A stretch of 64,000 nt of DNA from Monocercomonoides exilis (GCA_001643675.2 LSRY02000018.1:1488001-1552000); one strand, 5' to 3'. Counted from the first letter of the stretch, positions 34,173 to 45,839 are shown. Numbers and translations are program-made. The notes: generated by a model not told the origin, from the sequence alone.

Positions 34173-35876
34173 GGAACTTTCACTAATTCATATACTCCTT
34201 TTGTTAATTGTTTTCTCACACAATTTTTATTTGATGAATATCTTCAACAGCAAAATTGAAATGAGGAGAAAGGATTGTCCGTTTTGTAATGTTTATCGAT
34301 ATTCGTTTTTATAGGGATTTCGCAGTTTTAACTAAATCTGTATTGAAATGGTGAACTCAGCTATACACCATAAACACTAATGAACTTATCTCTTTTCGCC
34401 ACTTATTCTTCTTATTGTGTTTGCGATTTGATTTTTGGTATTTACATTTCAAATGTTGCGTAGCAAAGAGGATATGAAAGAACTTAACTTGTTGGTTACA
34501 ATTCAAAATTTCTCCATGAGCATTGGTTAAAAGCTAATAGTAGAAAAATGAAATTGCTTCAATAGGAAGTTTGACATTCAAGAGTGAAGAACATTTTCAA
34601 TCAAAAAGCCTATTTAGTTAAAAAGATTCAACATGAAGAATATTGCAATTGGTTGTGAATGCTCATCAGAAGGCAAATGTCAGCGCAATAAATAATATTG
34701 CGAAAATTTGCATTTAACAAGAATCTGCGTGAACACATTAAGACGTTTCTTTTTCATTTTTTTGAATTATTTTTGTTGTTTTATGTGATTCAGTTGTTAC
34801 TATTTTTTAAGAACCTGTTGGTGGCAAAGAAAATAAAACGCTTCGAAGGATTCTATCTTCTTTATGAATTATTAATTAGAAAAATATTTATTCTTTAACG
34901 GGAAAGCAAGATTTGGTATCAAGAAGTGTGATTGAAGTGGTTCGGGCATTTTTTTGATGGATTTTTAGGTTTGGAATAACAGCTTCGACAGAACATTGTA
35001 ATCATTTTTCCTCCTCGAAAAGCAATTAATATTTTTTATCATATCGACTATGCCAAGATGCAATAGCTTCAAATAATCAAAAGAATAAACTCTCTTTTAT
35101 ATATGCTTCATCCAACGAAAGTATATTTATTGAATGTTAACGAAGTTGAACCAATATGCTTTCAATTCAGCAATAAGGAAAAGATTTCTTGAAAAGAAGA
35201 GAATTGCAGTTATTTTTATGGAAAACATAGCGAAAACAATCGAAAGATATTTATTTGAAAATAAAGAGGAAAATAAAGTTCGGAAAAATATGTGAAAGCT
35301 TGCATTCTAATAAATTGAGATCACGATTAAAAAATAAAGCAAAATTGAGAAAGTTTTATTGATTAATTGTTCAAAGACCATAGGAAAAGAGATCCTAAAA
35401 AAATAAAAATGAAGCATCAAACTTTTATCAAAACACAATAAATGTACAAGGATATCACAACAACTGATGTGAAGCATCCAAGCTGCAAAAGAATTTCCAA
35501 CTATTTATTCCACCTGTTTCAGAACTTTCTTATCCTTCATTATTATTGAGATCGTTTCATTCATATGTACAACTTTTTTTCTGTTGATAAGATGTGTTCT
35601 GATAGCACTTCATTTTTATCTATCAACTTCTTTTCATAATGTTATTGCTTGTTAACATCTGCTGATTGTCTCAGATTATTCTTGAACCCAATGGAATCCA
35701 CCGAATGATGTCCTATCCGATGTTGCAATATAGATCTAAATAAATTTTAGCAAGTCTGTAATTTCAGTCTTGTGACAAAGACTTGCTTTGAAGCATTCTT
35801 GGAAATTGTATCATTTTGAATCCTATGAGCGAATAGCAGAAAATAAGCTTTTCCCTGTAAGCAAGGCCCAAGAGTG

Positions 35877-36496
35877 TTACTGAATCGAGGAATCATTAGG
35901 AGCATGCTTGCTCAGAAATTGTGTTGTGTGTTTGTGTGTTGTTGTTGTTGCTGCTGCTGCTGTTACTGTTATTGTTGCATTTGATGCAGTGGCAGATTGG
36001 GGAAGGAAGCTTCCACTGAATCCATAATCGGTGTCGGACTCTAAGTCCATGGAATTAGACATTGTGAGCATAACGGAGCCTGCTGGGAAGCGCTGGATAA
36101 ACTCCTGCTTCAGACTTGCAAGTGAAAGCCGCTCTTCAGTTGCACGTGACCAGCATTCCTTTGCCACGCTGGCAAAAGACGAACTGCAGATCCTGTCGAT
36201 ACTTGCCCTCTTCCCATTCACAATCTTCTGCCCCACCACATCTGCCTCATTCTCTCCAAACGGGATCTCCAGCATCAGGCGCTCCCACAGCATTATCCCT
36301 TTCGAGAACACAACTGATTCCTTTGTTGCCCCCATCTTTTTGTTGATGAGCAGCTCTGGCGCCTTCCATCTCAAGCACTCTTTGCTGTTGTCTGAATCAT
36401 CCTCAAATGCTGATAAAGGCAGAGAGTCGCTGTCATCATCATCATCACTTGCTGAAGTGACAACTGTTGATGATGAGATGGATGAAATGTCTGAGC
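35877..36496 (-). pseudogene. C-lobe fragment of a kinase-like gene
   Basis: One open exon (acceptor at 36497) encodes an acidic Ser/Asp stretch followed by the second half of a tyrosine-kinase-like fold: LRWKAPELLINKK (APE motif), VFSKGIMLWERLMLEIPFGE, SVAKECWSRATEERLSLASL. A low-complexity Thr/Ala tail follows, ending at a TAA. The catalytic loop, DFG and N-lobe should lie upstream, but 36.5-37.4 kb holds no recognisable kinase sequence; a short coiled-coil-like piece (KLQNTLQSINEMNDLL, about 36557-36640) is the only candidate. The same RWKAPE/PFGE pattern ends the beta-helix gene at 38513-41863, so this is probably the remains of a related surface-kinase gene facing the other way. Confidence 0.55.
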
Positions 36497-38512
36497 CTGA
36501 TTAGCAGTTGGGTTGAATGAAATGCTCGGCACAAAGATTTAGGAGAAGAAAATGTTGAGGGAGCTGCCGCTTTCCAATGAGAAGAGCAGATCATTCATTT
36601 CGTTGATGGATTGCAACGTATTTTGTAACTTTCTGAATAAAACCTGAGCAGCTGTCACTTCCTTTTCCTCAACTAACTTTTTTGTATTTCCTTTTTTTCA
36701 TTCACTCTTCATAGTTAGATGAACAAGAAATCCTGAAGAACCGCAATTTGCTTCTGACAAAGCAATGAACAGACTGCCTAATCAACTGGACTTGAAAATG
36801 AAGTAATTGCATCAAATCTTCAAAGAAAAAATGTTAACTTTTAATCAGTTGAAGATGTTATTACAATAAATTTAAAGGAAACTTTTTGTTCGTGCTTTCA
36901 AGATTGCCTTTTTCATGCGAAAAACAAAATTGAAGATAGAAATCAAATTTTTATCAGAAAAAGAAGAAATTCTTATGATCTGCAATTTGCAAACATATAT
37001 TCATAAAAATCAGAACAAACTTTTTCTTCTCAAAACATTTTTTCGCAATTATTCTTTCTGTGAATCAACAATAGCTCCTCATTATTAATGCTCAGAAGAT
37101 ATATCCAATAACATCTTTTTGAATGCAACAGGCGCTAAAAAAACTATTCTATTGAATATTTCTTTGAGCTCTTCAATTTTTCTTTTATTATTTTCAGGCT
37201 TCCTGCAAAAGACATTCAGTTCAATTTAAATATCAATAAAAGTGACAAAAATTATTGCAAACTTTGATAATATTTATATATTTTAACTTCAACAAAAAAG
37301 GCTTTTGTCAACTCTTATTTAGAAAACAATTTTATTTTTCTGTCTTTCTTAATTCGTAAATGTTATCCAGTGAGTGAAAACGAATGAACACAACATTCTC
37401 CACTCTTTTGGGTCCATTTATCTACGAAGAAATAACTTTTTTTATCTGCATTTTCCAAAAAGAGCGGATGTGTTGTTGTTTCTTGTTATTTACATTAATT
37501 ATTTCATCGAAATTTTTAAAATTGTAATAAATTGATGATCTTTTTGTAATTTTGAAAAGACAATAAATCTCATGAAAACCAAAAAAGCAAACCATCAAAA
37601 AATAAAACATTCGTTTATATTAATTTTGATATGGTCTTGTTGTGATATTGGCGATTAAAAATTCAATTATTTTGTAGCATAATAACGTGGATCATCGTAA
37701 TAATTATTTGAATAGAAAAACAAAACAATATTCTCAATATATGTATTAAGATAAAAATCTCATTAGATACAATGCGAATAGAAAGGTTTTATTCGAATAA
37801 CAATAACTTATTCAAATAGATGGTATTGGAATAAGAAAAATTTATTCTAGAAAGACCAAGTTTATTCCAATTAATCCCTCAACAAAATTTTTTATGATCC
37901 TTTTTGTCAATTCGTATGTGCTGAAAAATCAGAACATAATTTGATAAATAGATATTATAGACACATGAATGTTCAATTCCAAAAATTGTTGTTTAACAGT
38001 TATGGTCATTAATTAAAAAATGTTAATCTGTTGTCCTGAATAACAGCATTTGAGATTGTATAGTGTTACATGAAATTTTTCTAAAATTCAAAATGATATT
38101 TTTTGAACCGTGGATAAATCAGATGATATGCATTATTTGAAGGGTTTTCTCAATGAAAGAAGAATCATTTGTGGAACGAGGAACGAACGTTCAATCTTTT
38201 TATTATTTAATTAACAGATCCACAGAATTGTATAAAAATCAAAATTCAAAGCAGTTCACCGAGAAAAGACTTCTTTCAGGGAAATTTCAAAAAATTTCAA
38301 TCTTTGTTGGAACAGAAAACTGTAAAGGAAAAGCGTGTGTGTGTTTCAGCGCTCATTCGCTTTGTGCTCAATAACAAATTCGAATGGCAGAGGGATGTAT
38401 TGTGTTGCTGTATCAGCTGCATTCAAAATGAGGAGCCTCCAGTTCATTTCGTGCTCAACTGTATCGTTTGGCTGAGGATTGGATTTTAATCCAAGTCAAT
38501 CAACAACGCCAA
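36497..38512. other. A+T-rich spacer
   Basis: Possible remnant exon of the kinase fragment near 36557-36640; otherwise nothing. Tandem TTATTC/GAATAA motifs at 37640-37880. The upstream region of the beta-helix gene (38300-38500) is less A+T-rich and could carry its 5' untranslated region. Confidence 0.45.
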
Positions 38513-41500
38513 ATGATAGGATCTATTGTTATTTTTTTGTTCTTCCACGAATGCAAATGCTCAGCCAATCCTCCACGCGAACATGATTTTGCGTATGCAG
38601 ATTATCACAAACATTTTTTGGATTCTGGATGTCCGTTCAACGAGTGCTATACCACAAATGCTGATGATAGGAGATTATTTTATGAACATTACAATGGAAG
38701 TAATTGGATTAGTCAACATACAGAAAAGAAGGATTGGCTGAAGGACAAGACGATATATGTCTCTGTTGATGGAAATGACTTGTATGAGCTGTGTGGGGCT
38801 AATACAACAATTCCATGCAAAACAGTGAGGAAAGCGCTTGAGATGTGTGAGGTGCAGATTAGCTTGACATTCACGCTGATGGAAGGGAATCATCAAAGCG
38901 AGACATCAACAATTGATATTGGGACAAAGAAGATCTCAGTCATTGGAACAGGCAAAGAAAAAAGTTCGATTGGAACAGGAGCACTTTCGACCTCTTCAAC
39001 AACGCTGTTTAGCATATCTTCTGGTAAACTGGAGGTGGAGCATGTGGGGATCGATCACAACTCTATCAGAAGTCCATTGCAAAATATGTTTGCGGTATCA
39101 CTGGGAAGCGGGACTCTTTCGCTGGAGGATGTGGCGATTAATTCTTCCACATCAGGAGGGAGTGGAATGACGAAGTGTGTGTTTGAAGTGGCACTGAAGC
39201 AATTAAAGATGATAGATGTTGAGATAAAAAATATGAAAATGGGTCAACCTCTGTTCGTAGAGCCATCAACAGAAGAATCTGTACAAGGAGAGAGTTTGTT
39301 GGGGAATGTGACAATTCGGAATGTGAATCGTACAACAGGTGATGGAGTGGTGATGGCAAAGAGTGTGAGGGGAGGGGAGACATTTGTGGTGTGGAACACA
39401 ACGATGGAAGGGTGTGAGCGTGCGAATGTGAATGGAGGAGGGATAAAGGTTGAGTTGGCTTCTTCAACAAGAAATTCTCGCATTGGAACATCAACATCAC
39501 ACAGTGGAGGAACTACGAAATTCAATAAAACGAAGTGTAGAGAATATGGAGGAGTGGTAATGCTGTATCTGGCAGATAATTCATTTGATTTTACAATAAC
39601 ATCAGTGAGTTTTGTTGGCTGTAGTGCAACATTGGGAGGGAAAGATGTGTTTGTGAATGGGAACAGGCTGGTGAGTGGGGCAATAACAACCTCAAAGCTG
39701 AATATCTCGCGAAATGTTTCTATATATGATGAGCTGATGGGATATGACCGGAATGAGGGAGGAATGGGAATATTCCCATTGAATGTGTTTCTTGACACAT
39801 TTTCAGGAGCAGCACATGTGGAGATAAAGAAAAATGGGTGTGGAGGATACGACTCGTGGTTTTGTGGGTTTGAGTATTTTCCATGCAAAACGATCACAAA
39901 GGCAGCAGAGAACAGATTCAGTTTGTCAAAGAAGAATATTGTGTTGGATTCAGGGTTTGAGCTGGGAGAAGTTGTTTCGATGGCAGGGTCATATGAATGG
40001 GAGGTGTATTGTGGGATTAACAAGACGAATGTGAATGTGAGAGTGCCGAGTGGAATGACATCATCGTGTTTGATAAATGTTCAGAGTGCGAGTTCAATCA
40101 AGAACATTGGGTTCCAAATTCCATTTCTGTTGTCAAGTGCAACATCGCTCATTGGTTTGACAAGCTCATCACTCACACTAACAGACTGTTCAGTTGCTCA
40201 TTCATCAGAGAGCACATCGAGTGTGTCCTTTAGATACAGTTTTGTGAATGCGCAGAGCGGGAGTCTGAAAATGGATCTGTTAGCGATGGAGGAAGGGCTG
40301 GCATTCAATGACCATTCGGCGATTGAATTTTGTGAAGGAATGACAAGTGTGATATGTTCAGGATGCAATATCAGTGGAGTTGTGAAGAATGAGGGAGATG
40401 GAGGATGGATGAAAGGAACAGTTGGAACGAGTGGAACATTGACAATTGATGGATGCAATGTGAATGGGTGCAGTTGTGGTGGTGGAAAGGGAGGAGGAAT
40501 ATATGTTGGATTGAAGGGAAATGGGAAAGTGGTTGTGAGTGGAACGAGTGTGATTGATGGGAATAAGGCAGAGAATAATGGAGGGAATGGAGGGAGAGGA
40601 GGAGGGATGTTTGTGATGATGGAGAGTGGAGGGTGTGGATTGACAATTGGGCAGAATGTGAAGTTTTCGAAAGTGAATGGGAATGTTGCAACATATGGGA
40701 AGGATGTGTTTGTTGATTGTGGGAGTGGAGTGTTTTTGGAGTCAAAAGTGAATACCAGTTCATTTGCATTTTTCCACTCCACTGACAATTCCATCAGATG
40801 TGTTGAAGTTGAGTGGGAGTGAAAATGGGGAAGAAAGTGGAGTGATTCCACTGTTTGTGTATTTGTGCTCAATGGGTACAAAGGTGATTGTTGATGGGAG
40901 TGGCAGAAATGGGATGGATCACAACCATTGTGGATTTGATGAATTCAGGTGTTTGACAGTTGATTATTGTGCGAACTCAAGAATGAGCAGCACTGACAAT
41001 GAAATAGAGGTTATCTCACCTTCGTCAATAACCAAGGAAATAACAGGACCATCATTTGGGGTGAGTATTTCAGGCAGAATAGAATCATCGGAAGAGGGAG
41101 AGAGAATTCTTGTGAATGTGAGTGATGGAGCATCAGCCACTCAAGATTATCTTGTTGGATGTTCGAGTTCACTGGCAATGAGCAGACTTTCATTTGTTGT
41201 GAAAGGTCAGTTGAAATCAAGGAAAAGTGCATTCATTCACTCAACATCAACAATCAACATGACGAACTGTTCAATCTCATTTGAGAGTGGGGCATTAACC
41301 AATGGAAAGATAGGATTCAATGTTATTAATATCAAGGTCAGAAGATTTTTTGAAAATGGAATTGCAATGGGAAGGAAGTGGTTTTGGCTGTGGCAGAGCT
41401 GTTTGAGTATTTGATTTCAGTCGGAGATGAAAGAGTGGAAATATTGGAGAGGCAGTTGTGTCCATATTCAATCTTTATTGAGGAAGAAACAAATGAAATA

Positions 41501-41863
41501 TTCGTATTGACAGAAGGGCTAACTGATGAAAAGGAGAAAGAGGAAATGAAGCGATGGAAGGCTCCAGAAATGGGAGATGAATGCGATGAAAATGAGGAAG
41601 TGGAAGATGATGGAATTGAAAAGGTAGTTGTTTTCACTCTTGGACCTAAGCTTTTAGAAACGACAATAGGAGAAGTGCCTTTGAGCGAGTCTAACACCGA
41701 GGAAGTGCAGGTGATGACGAGGGATGGAATGCGACAGCTGACAGAAGGAATCGAAGAAGAATTGATTCAGATGATAGAAAAGATGTGGGCTGATGAGCCA
41801 TTTGGCAGATCTGCATTTGCCGAAGTGATTTGGGTTCTGAATTTGTTAAATGAATATCTTTGA
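38513..41863 (+). CDS. Secreted beta-helix protein with truncated kinase-like tail; one frameshift
   Basis: A signal peptide (MIGSIVIFLFFHECKCSA) is followed by about 900 residues of Ser/Thr/Val/Gly-rich sequence typical of right-handed parallel beta-helix (pectin-lyase-like) surface proteins. Examples: GNVTIRNVNRTTGDGVVMAK, GGGIYVGLKGNGKVVVSGTS. The unit CG...PC+T...A appears three times (CGANTTIPCKTVRKALEMCE, CGFEYFPCKTITKAAENRF, CGFDEFRCLTVDYCANS). The frame shifts by one base between about 40764 and 40822. A 38-base intron (41337-41374) then restores the kinase-like tail: AELFEYLISVGDERVEILER, MKRWKAPE, FTLGPKLLETTIGEVPLSE. The tail lacks the N-lobe, HRD and DFG, and no transmembrane segment precedes it, unlike the usual surface-helix-membrane-kinase plan I associate with oxymonads. 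Probably a decaying member of a large family; the frameshift could also be a sequencing error. Confidence 0.65.
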
Positions 41864-42436
41864 TTATTGACAGCTATGCTTCATTGTTATTCTCTAACCG
41901 TATTTTTGCTAATTTTATAATAATTAAATATTATTAATCATTAAAACACTAATTCGGCAGAAAAATGAAAAAATTGAATTTAAGTTCAAAAAAAGAGAAA
42001 GAAATGACATCGTTATATTATCATAACAATTTTTTTATTGAAAACAAGACATTCAACTATTTATTTATCTTTGAAGCAAATGATATTAACACATTCAATA
42101 AAAGAGAGTATGAAATGCTACAACGATTAGAAAAACATTTAACATAAAAGGCAATCAAGCAGATAAACCCGTTTCAAATAATGATTTAAGTTATAAATAT
42201 ATTCTTCACATAATTCACGAATAATAATCAAATCAACGATTAAACAAAATTATCAAATTCATAAAAACATGTTTTCCATTAAAATGTTTTATGTTTCATA
42301 TTAATATTGCTTATTTACGTATAAAAGAAAATTACAATAACTGTCACTCAAAATTGTTTACTTAAAATCTCATCAAATAAGTAAATTTATTGTGGGTTAG
42401 ATCAAGGATATTTAATTAATTTTTCTTTTTATTCGT
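41864..42436. other. A+T-rich spacer
   Basis: Nothing recognised before the left end of the retrotransposon. Confidence 0.5.
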
Positions 42437-42476
42437 AAAGAACAACCAAATCAACAACACCTCTTGTTATGGGAGT
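42437..42476 (+). repeat. Inverted terminal repeat, 3' end of element
   Basis: Begins AAAGAACAACC and ends CTCTTGTTATGGGAGT. Pairs with 46678-46720 with a 23-base identical core and a diverged middle. The recombinase stop codon follows within ten bases. Confidence 0.85.
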
Positions 42477-42480
42477 AACA

Positions 42481-44154
42481 TTAATTGGGCTTCGGTACTC
42501 CATCACTTATAAAAGTAATCTCCTTTGATCTTACTGTTTCCCTCTCTCTTATTGTCACCGTTGTCTCTATTTTTCCAATCTTTTCCTCTCGCAGTTGATC
42601 AATTGCATTTGAATCCAGTTCATTTTGAGTACTTGATGTTGTGGCAATTGCATGAGAAGGGGATACTGGGAGCAGACAGCCCGCCTGACCAGTTGTGTTA
42701 AGTGTTATGCTGGGCATTTCACCAGGCTGTCTTGCCAAAGGCGGTTGTGGATTAAACTCCAAGGAACATCTCATTTCTGATGATATGGATTTTGGAGGCT
42801 GAGGGACTAGTGCCTGTTGGAACATTTGCATTGGGTTGAGGGGCAACTGAGGGGAGAAGGCTTCCGGGAAAGGTCTAGCAAATATTTGCTGCATTCCGGA
42901 TGATATATTTGACTTGAAATATGATCGTGAAGGTGTATGTGCTGCGGGCGACAACCTTGCGTGATGCGCGATAAGCACCTCTGGCACCCCCTTTAAGGAG
43001 TAAGCTGAAATAGAAGCAGCTTTTAATGTGTAAGGTCTGAATTCAGCAGGAATCCCAACCCGGTCCATCGCCCGCCTTGCCAGCTTTCTCACTCCATTAA
43101 CTGTAAGTGGGGTTTTCACCACAGTATTAAGAAGGAATGTGTCATTGTGAGGATATGTCTCTTTCACCCTCCTCCACAATTCCAAGACTGCTCTATAGGG
43201 GCAAATTTTTTCTTGATCCGGGCGCATGGCTGCGATAGTTATGAACGACCTTTGCAATTGTGTCTTCATCTTCGTGTTAAGGTAGATTGCCTCCTGCGTA
43301 ACAATTGAACGTTCAATGGAGATGGCTGCTAACTCAGCAAAGCGGCACGATGAAAATAACATGCATAAAACGATGCATTTTAATGTGAGTTCATAAAAGG
43401 TGAGCTGCTCATTCGTAGGTTGTCTTTCATAGAAATAAAAAAATTGATTTGGCGACCACATTAACCTATTCAATGTTCGAGGGATATGACTTCTGGCAAA
43501 CGATCTGAAAATAGAGTTCACAATTGCTGCTTCTCCCAAGTCTTTATCGAACACGAGCTTTGAAATGAGTGACATAGCTGAGCGTGTTTGACTTAACACA
43601 GAACAAGAAATTCCGTTGTCCCTTAAAGAAATAAAACTGAGGCAACAACCTTTTATCCAACTGCTCCACTCCTTCGGGCAATCAATCCCATCCGGAAAAC
43701 CTGTGAGCTTGCCTAATAATGCATAGCCATAAGTGCAAACTGTCCATGTCGTCTCGCACACGCTCCCTTTCACTTCCAAGGCAATTCTATTGTCAATGTT
43801 GTTTCTCTCTGCTGTTCTGAAGTTAAACTGTTCACCTCTCTGTCTTACCATAACTTTGCTGCCATGTACTGTCCCGGTGGAAGCGTTGCACCCGCTTGAG
43901 TCATTCCCATTCCAGGCTTCAAACAATAATTGCTGTGATTCCAGATTATGCAACGCGTCATTAACTTGTCCAAGAGCTGATTCCACACCTGCCCTCTCCA
44001 ATTCGGTAGGAGCAGAATTGCTCTCGCTTTCTCTGCTGCTATCTTCCGAAGCGTCGGAAGCAAAAGCGGAATTGGAGGATGGGCCCAAACTATCTCCTGA
44101 CTCCACTTCCATGCGAGACCGTCTTCGCATATGTGGCTTCCTGGTCCGCACCAC
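42481..44154 (-). CDS. Tyrosine recombinase of DIRS-like element
   Basis: Integrates the circular DNA copy of the element. 557 residues: a disordered basic/Ser-rich N-terminus, a helical core-binding region (residues about 150-260), then the catalytic part. SSCRFAELAAI supplies the first Arg, and KTPLTVNGVRKLARRAM and FRPYTLKAASISAYSLKGV lead to IAHHARLSPAAHTPSRSYF, with the His-x-x-Arg-like box and the Tyr nucleophile. The conserved Arg of the second box appears as Lys in TLKAAS. The tail beyond about residue 410 is low-complexity. The first 310 bases overlap the RNase H gene in another frame, which is typical of compact DIRS elements. It appears open and possibly functional. Confidence 0.8.
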   Translation of the reverse strand: MVRTRKPHMRRRSRMEVESGDSLGPSSNSAFASDASEDSSRESESNSAPTELERAGVESALGQVNDALHNLESQQLLFEAWNGNDSSGCNASTGTVHGSKVMVRQRGEQFNFRTAERNNIDNRIALEVKGSVCETTWTVCTYGYALLGKLTGFPDGIDCPKEWSSWIKGCCLSFISLRDNGISCSVLSQTRSAMSLISKLVFDKDLGEAAIVNSIFRSFARSHIPRTLNRLMWSPNQFFYFYERQPTNEQLTFYELTLKCIVLCMLFSSCRFAELAAISIERSIVTQEAIYLNTKMKTQLQRSFITIAAMRPDQEKICPYRAVLELWRRVKETYPHNDTFLLNTVVKTPLTVNGVRKLARRAMDRVGIPAEFRPYTLKAASISAYSLKGVPEVLIAHHARLSPAAHTPSRSYFKSNISSGMQQIFARPFPEAFSPQLPLNPMQMFQQALVPQPPKSISSEMRCSLEFNPQPPLARQPGEMPSITLNTTGQAGCLLPVSPSHAIATTSSTQNELDSNAIDQLREEKIGKIETTVTIRERETVRSKEITFISDGVPKPN

Positions 44155-44717
44155 CTTTTTAGTTTGTGGTTTCGTCTTGAGGCGAACACGTCGATGGTTG
44201 GTTGCACCCTCATTTTCTGCAGAACTTCTTCCATGGCTTCGTTGTTTATTTGGTAGTCTCCCGCTCGCTCCAGGCGAGACAGAGCGTCTGCTTCAATATT
44301 GTTCGCTCCCGGAATATGAACTGCTTTCACCACTAGCTGTTCCTTTGTCACAAGGCTGTGAATCTTCTTCAATAGACATCTCAGATTCCTTCCTGCTCCC
44401 CAACGATTGATGTTGAAAACTGCTGACGTGTTGTCCGATCTGATCAGCAGGCGCTTCATTCTTTGCTCCCTGAGCAGTGGACGGAAGTGCCGGAGTGATA
44501 GTAATATTGCTAGCAACTCCCGGTAATTGGATGATTGTGTTCTGGCTGCCGCCCTGAATGATGTGTGGAAGACTAACTTCTTTCGAGCAATTTGCAGGGT
44601 TGCTCCCGCTGCTGTCGGAGAAGCATCCGTTGTCAGAATTGCCTGCCATGGCTGGAAGGAATTGAGTTTGCGTGGTTTGTAGAGGAGAAGACGGGTTTGC
44701 CAGTGTTGTATTTGGCC
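43845..44717 (-). CDS. RNase H domain (and downstream DIRS domain), cut off from RT by one stop
   Basis: Same frame as the reverse transcriptase; only a single TAA (44718-44720) separates them, so the two were one polyprotein. RNase H catalytic residues are visible: TTDASPTAAGATL, NYRELLAILL, LLIRSDNTSAVF and ANNIEADALSR. After it comes the block QPTIDVFASRRNHKLKRW, common downstream of RNase H in DIRS elements. Ends at 43845, overlapping the recombinase gene. It would need readthrough to be expressed. Confidence 0.75.
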   Translation of the reverse strand, partial: GQIQHWQTRLLLYKPRKLNSFQPWQAILTTDASPTAAGATLQIARKKLVFHTSFRAAARTQSSNYRELLAILLSLRHFRPLLREQRMKRLLIRSDNTSAVFNINRWGAGRNLRCLLKKIHSLVTKEQLVVKAVHIPGANNIEADALSRLERAGDYQINNEAMEEVLQKMRVQPTIDVFASRRNHKLKRWCGPGSHICEDGLAWKWSQEIVWAHPPIPLLLPTLRKIAAEKARAILLLPNWRGQVWNQLLDKLMTRCIIWNHSNYCLKPGMGMTQAGATLPPGQYMAAKLW

Positions 44718-45839
44718 TTAGACTTTGGTACTGAGACGGAATGATCCACCCCACCCCGCCTTCTTGACTGCCTTGGTCAGGGATTCGAAAAGCGTATTCA
44801 TGTGCCGGGATGCGTCCTGTGCAACAAACCTGATTGCACTGATTGATCCCACAAATCCCGCAAAATGCCTCATTCTCACTTGCACGTTTCTCATAGCGAT
44901 CCTTGTCCATCTCTTGCACATTGCACACAAGCTCATCCTCCTCTCCTGTTCTAAGCACACACTCATCTGGTTCGTATTCCATATCCATCCCAGATACGTG
45001 AATACTTGCTTGGGGGCTGTCTCGCTTTTCTCTTTGTTGATGATGAAACCCAGTGTTTCGAACGACTGAGAAATCTCTTGCGTAATTTTTGAGAGTTCTT
45101 CTGCATCTTGGTGAAGGAAAAGCACGTAGTCGAGGTACGAAACACAGCGAACGTTCCATCTTTGTCTCACTTTCTTTACAACCTCTCGCATCACCTTTGT
45201 GAAGATGCGTGGTGCATCTTTCATTCCGAATGGCATGCCTTCGAATGCGAAGTACTTGTCGCCGAGCTTGAATGCAAGGTAAGGGATGAACGATTCGTTC
45301 ACTGGAATCTGGAAATATGCTTGCGAAAGGTCTAATGATGTTGCAAAGTCTCCCTCTTGAAAAAGCTTCTCCACAGTGCGTTGGTCTTCCATCTTGAAGT
45401 GAGTGTTCTTCAACGCGGCATTCAGCGGGCGACAATCCAAGACTTGGCAGTATTTTCTGTTCTTCTTGGGGATGAAGAATAGGTTGCTGAGACATTTGAA
45501 TTCTGCTTTCTTCAGCTCCCTGAGAATTCTGGCTTGAATTCCTTCCTTTACCCAGCGCGCGCATTCTTCTCGCTCTATTTCTGTGCCGATGAATCCTTTT
45601 CCTGAAGCAACTTCTTTTTCTAGTTTTTTTCTTGCTTGCTTCCCTTTCCAATTCGGCTTGATTCCGTTGGAAATTATTCTCTTCACTGGCATATCTATCC
45701 ATGCCCGGAGGAAGAATCTCGTTCTTCCTCCGATGACACCCTCTGGTTTTACTACTGGGAGGACTTTCTCCCCACAGAGCGGCTTCTGAACCTGCTTGTG
45801 CTCTTGTTTCTTCTTCGATTCCATCCGCTTCCTCGCCAT
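44718..45839 (-). CDS. Reverse transcriptase with altered catalytic motif
   Basis: About 373 residues. Fingers and palm motifs are clear: LSNLFFIPKKNRKYCQVLDC, ATSLDLSQAYFQIPVNES (first catalytic Asp), LAFKLGDKYFAFEGMPFGMK and APRIFTKVM. The catalytic box that should read YLDD reads YLDY (CVSYLDYVLFLH), a GAC-to-TAC change removing the second Asp. Thumb region: TYLGWIWN. This change should abolish or strongly reduce activity. The first 30 codons overlap the gag-like gene in another frame, and the ATG is at 45839. The frame then runs into a TAA before RNase H. Confidence 0.85.
   Translation of the reverse strand: MARKRMESKKKQEHKQVQKPLCGEKVLPVVKPEGVIGGRTRFFLRAWIDMPVKRIISNGIKPNWKGKQARKKLEKEVASGKGFIGTEIEREECARWVKEGIQARILRELKKAEFKCLSNLFFIPKKNRKYCQVLDCRPLNAALKNTHFKMEDQRTVEKLFQEGDFATSLDLSQAYFQIPVNESFIPYLAFKLGDKYFAFEGMPFGMKDAPRIFTKVMREVVKKVRQRWNVRCVSYLDYVLFLHQDAEELSKITQEISQSFETLGFIINKEKSETAPKQVFTYLGWIWNTNQMSVCLEQERRMSLCAMCKRWTRIAMRNVQVRMRHFAGFVGSISAIRFVAQDASRHMNTLFESLTKAVKKAGWGGSFRLSTKV

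Larger units (their letters stand above)
33747..35876. other. A+T-rich spacer with small repeats
   Basis: No gene recognised over 2.1 kb apart from the hairpin and short repeats at 33866-34170. A 66-codon plus-strand frame at 34698-34898 is Phe/Leu-rich and not credible. Confidence 0.5.

Noticed and set aside
39138-40881. Minus-strand frames of up to 259 codons opposite the beta-helix gene
   Set aside because: Antisense shadows of a repetitive coding sequence with strong codon bias.
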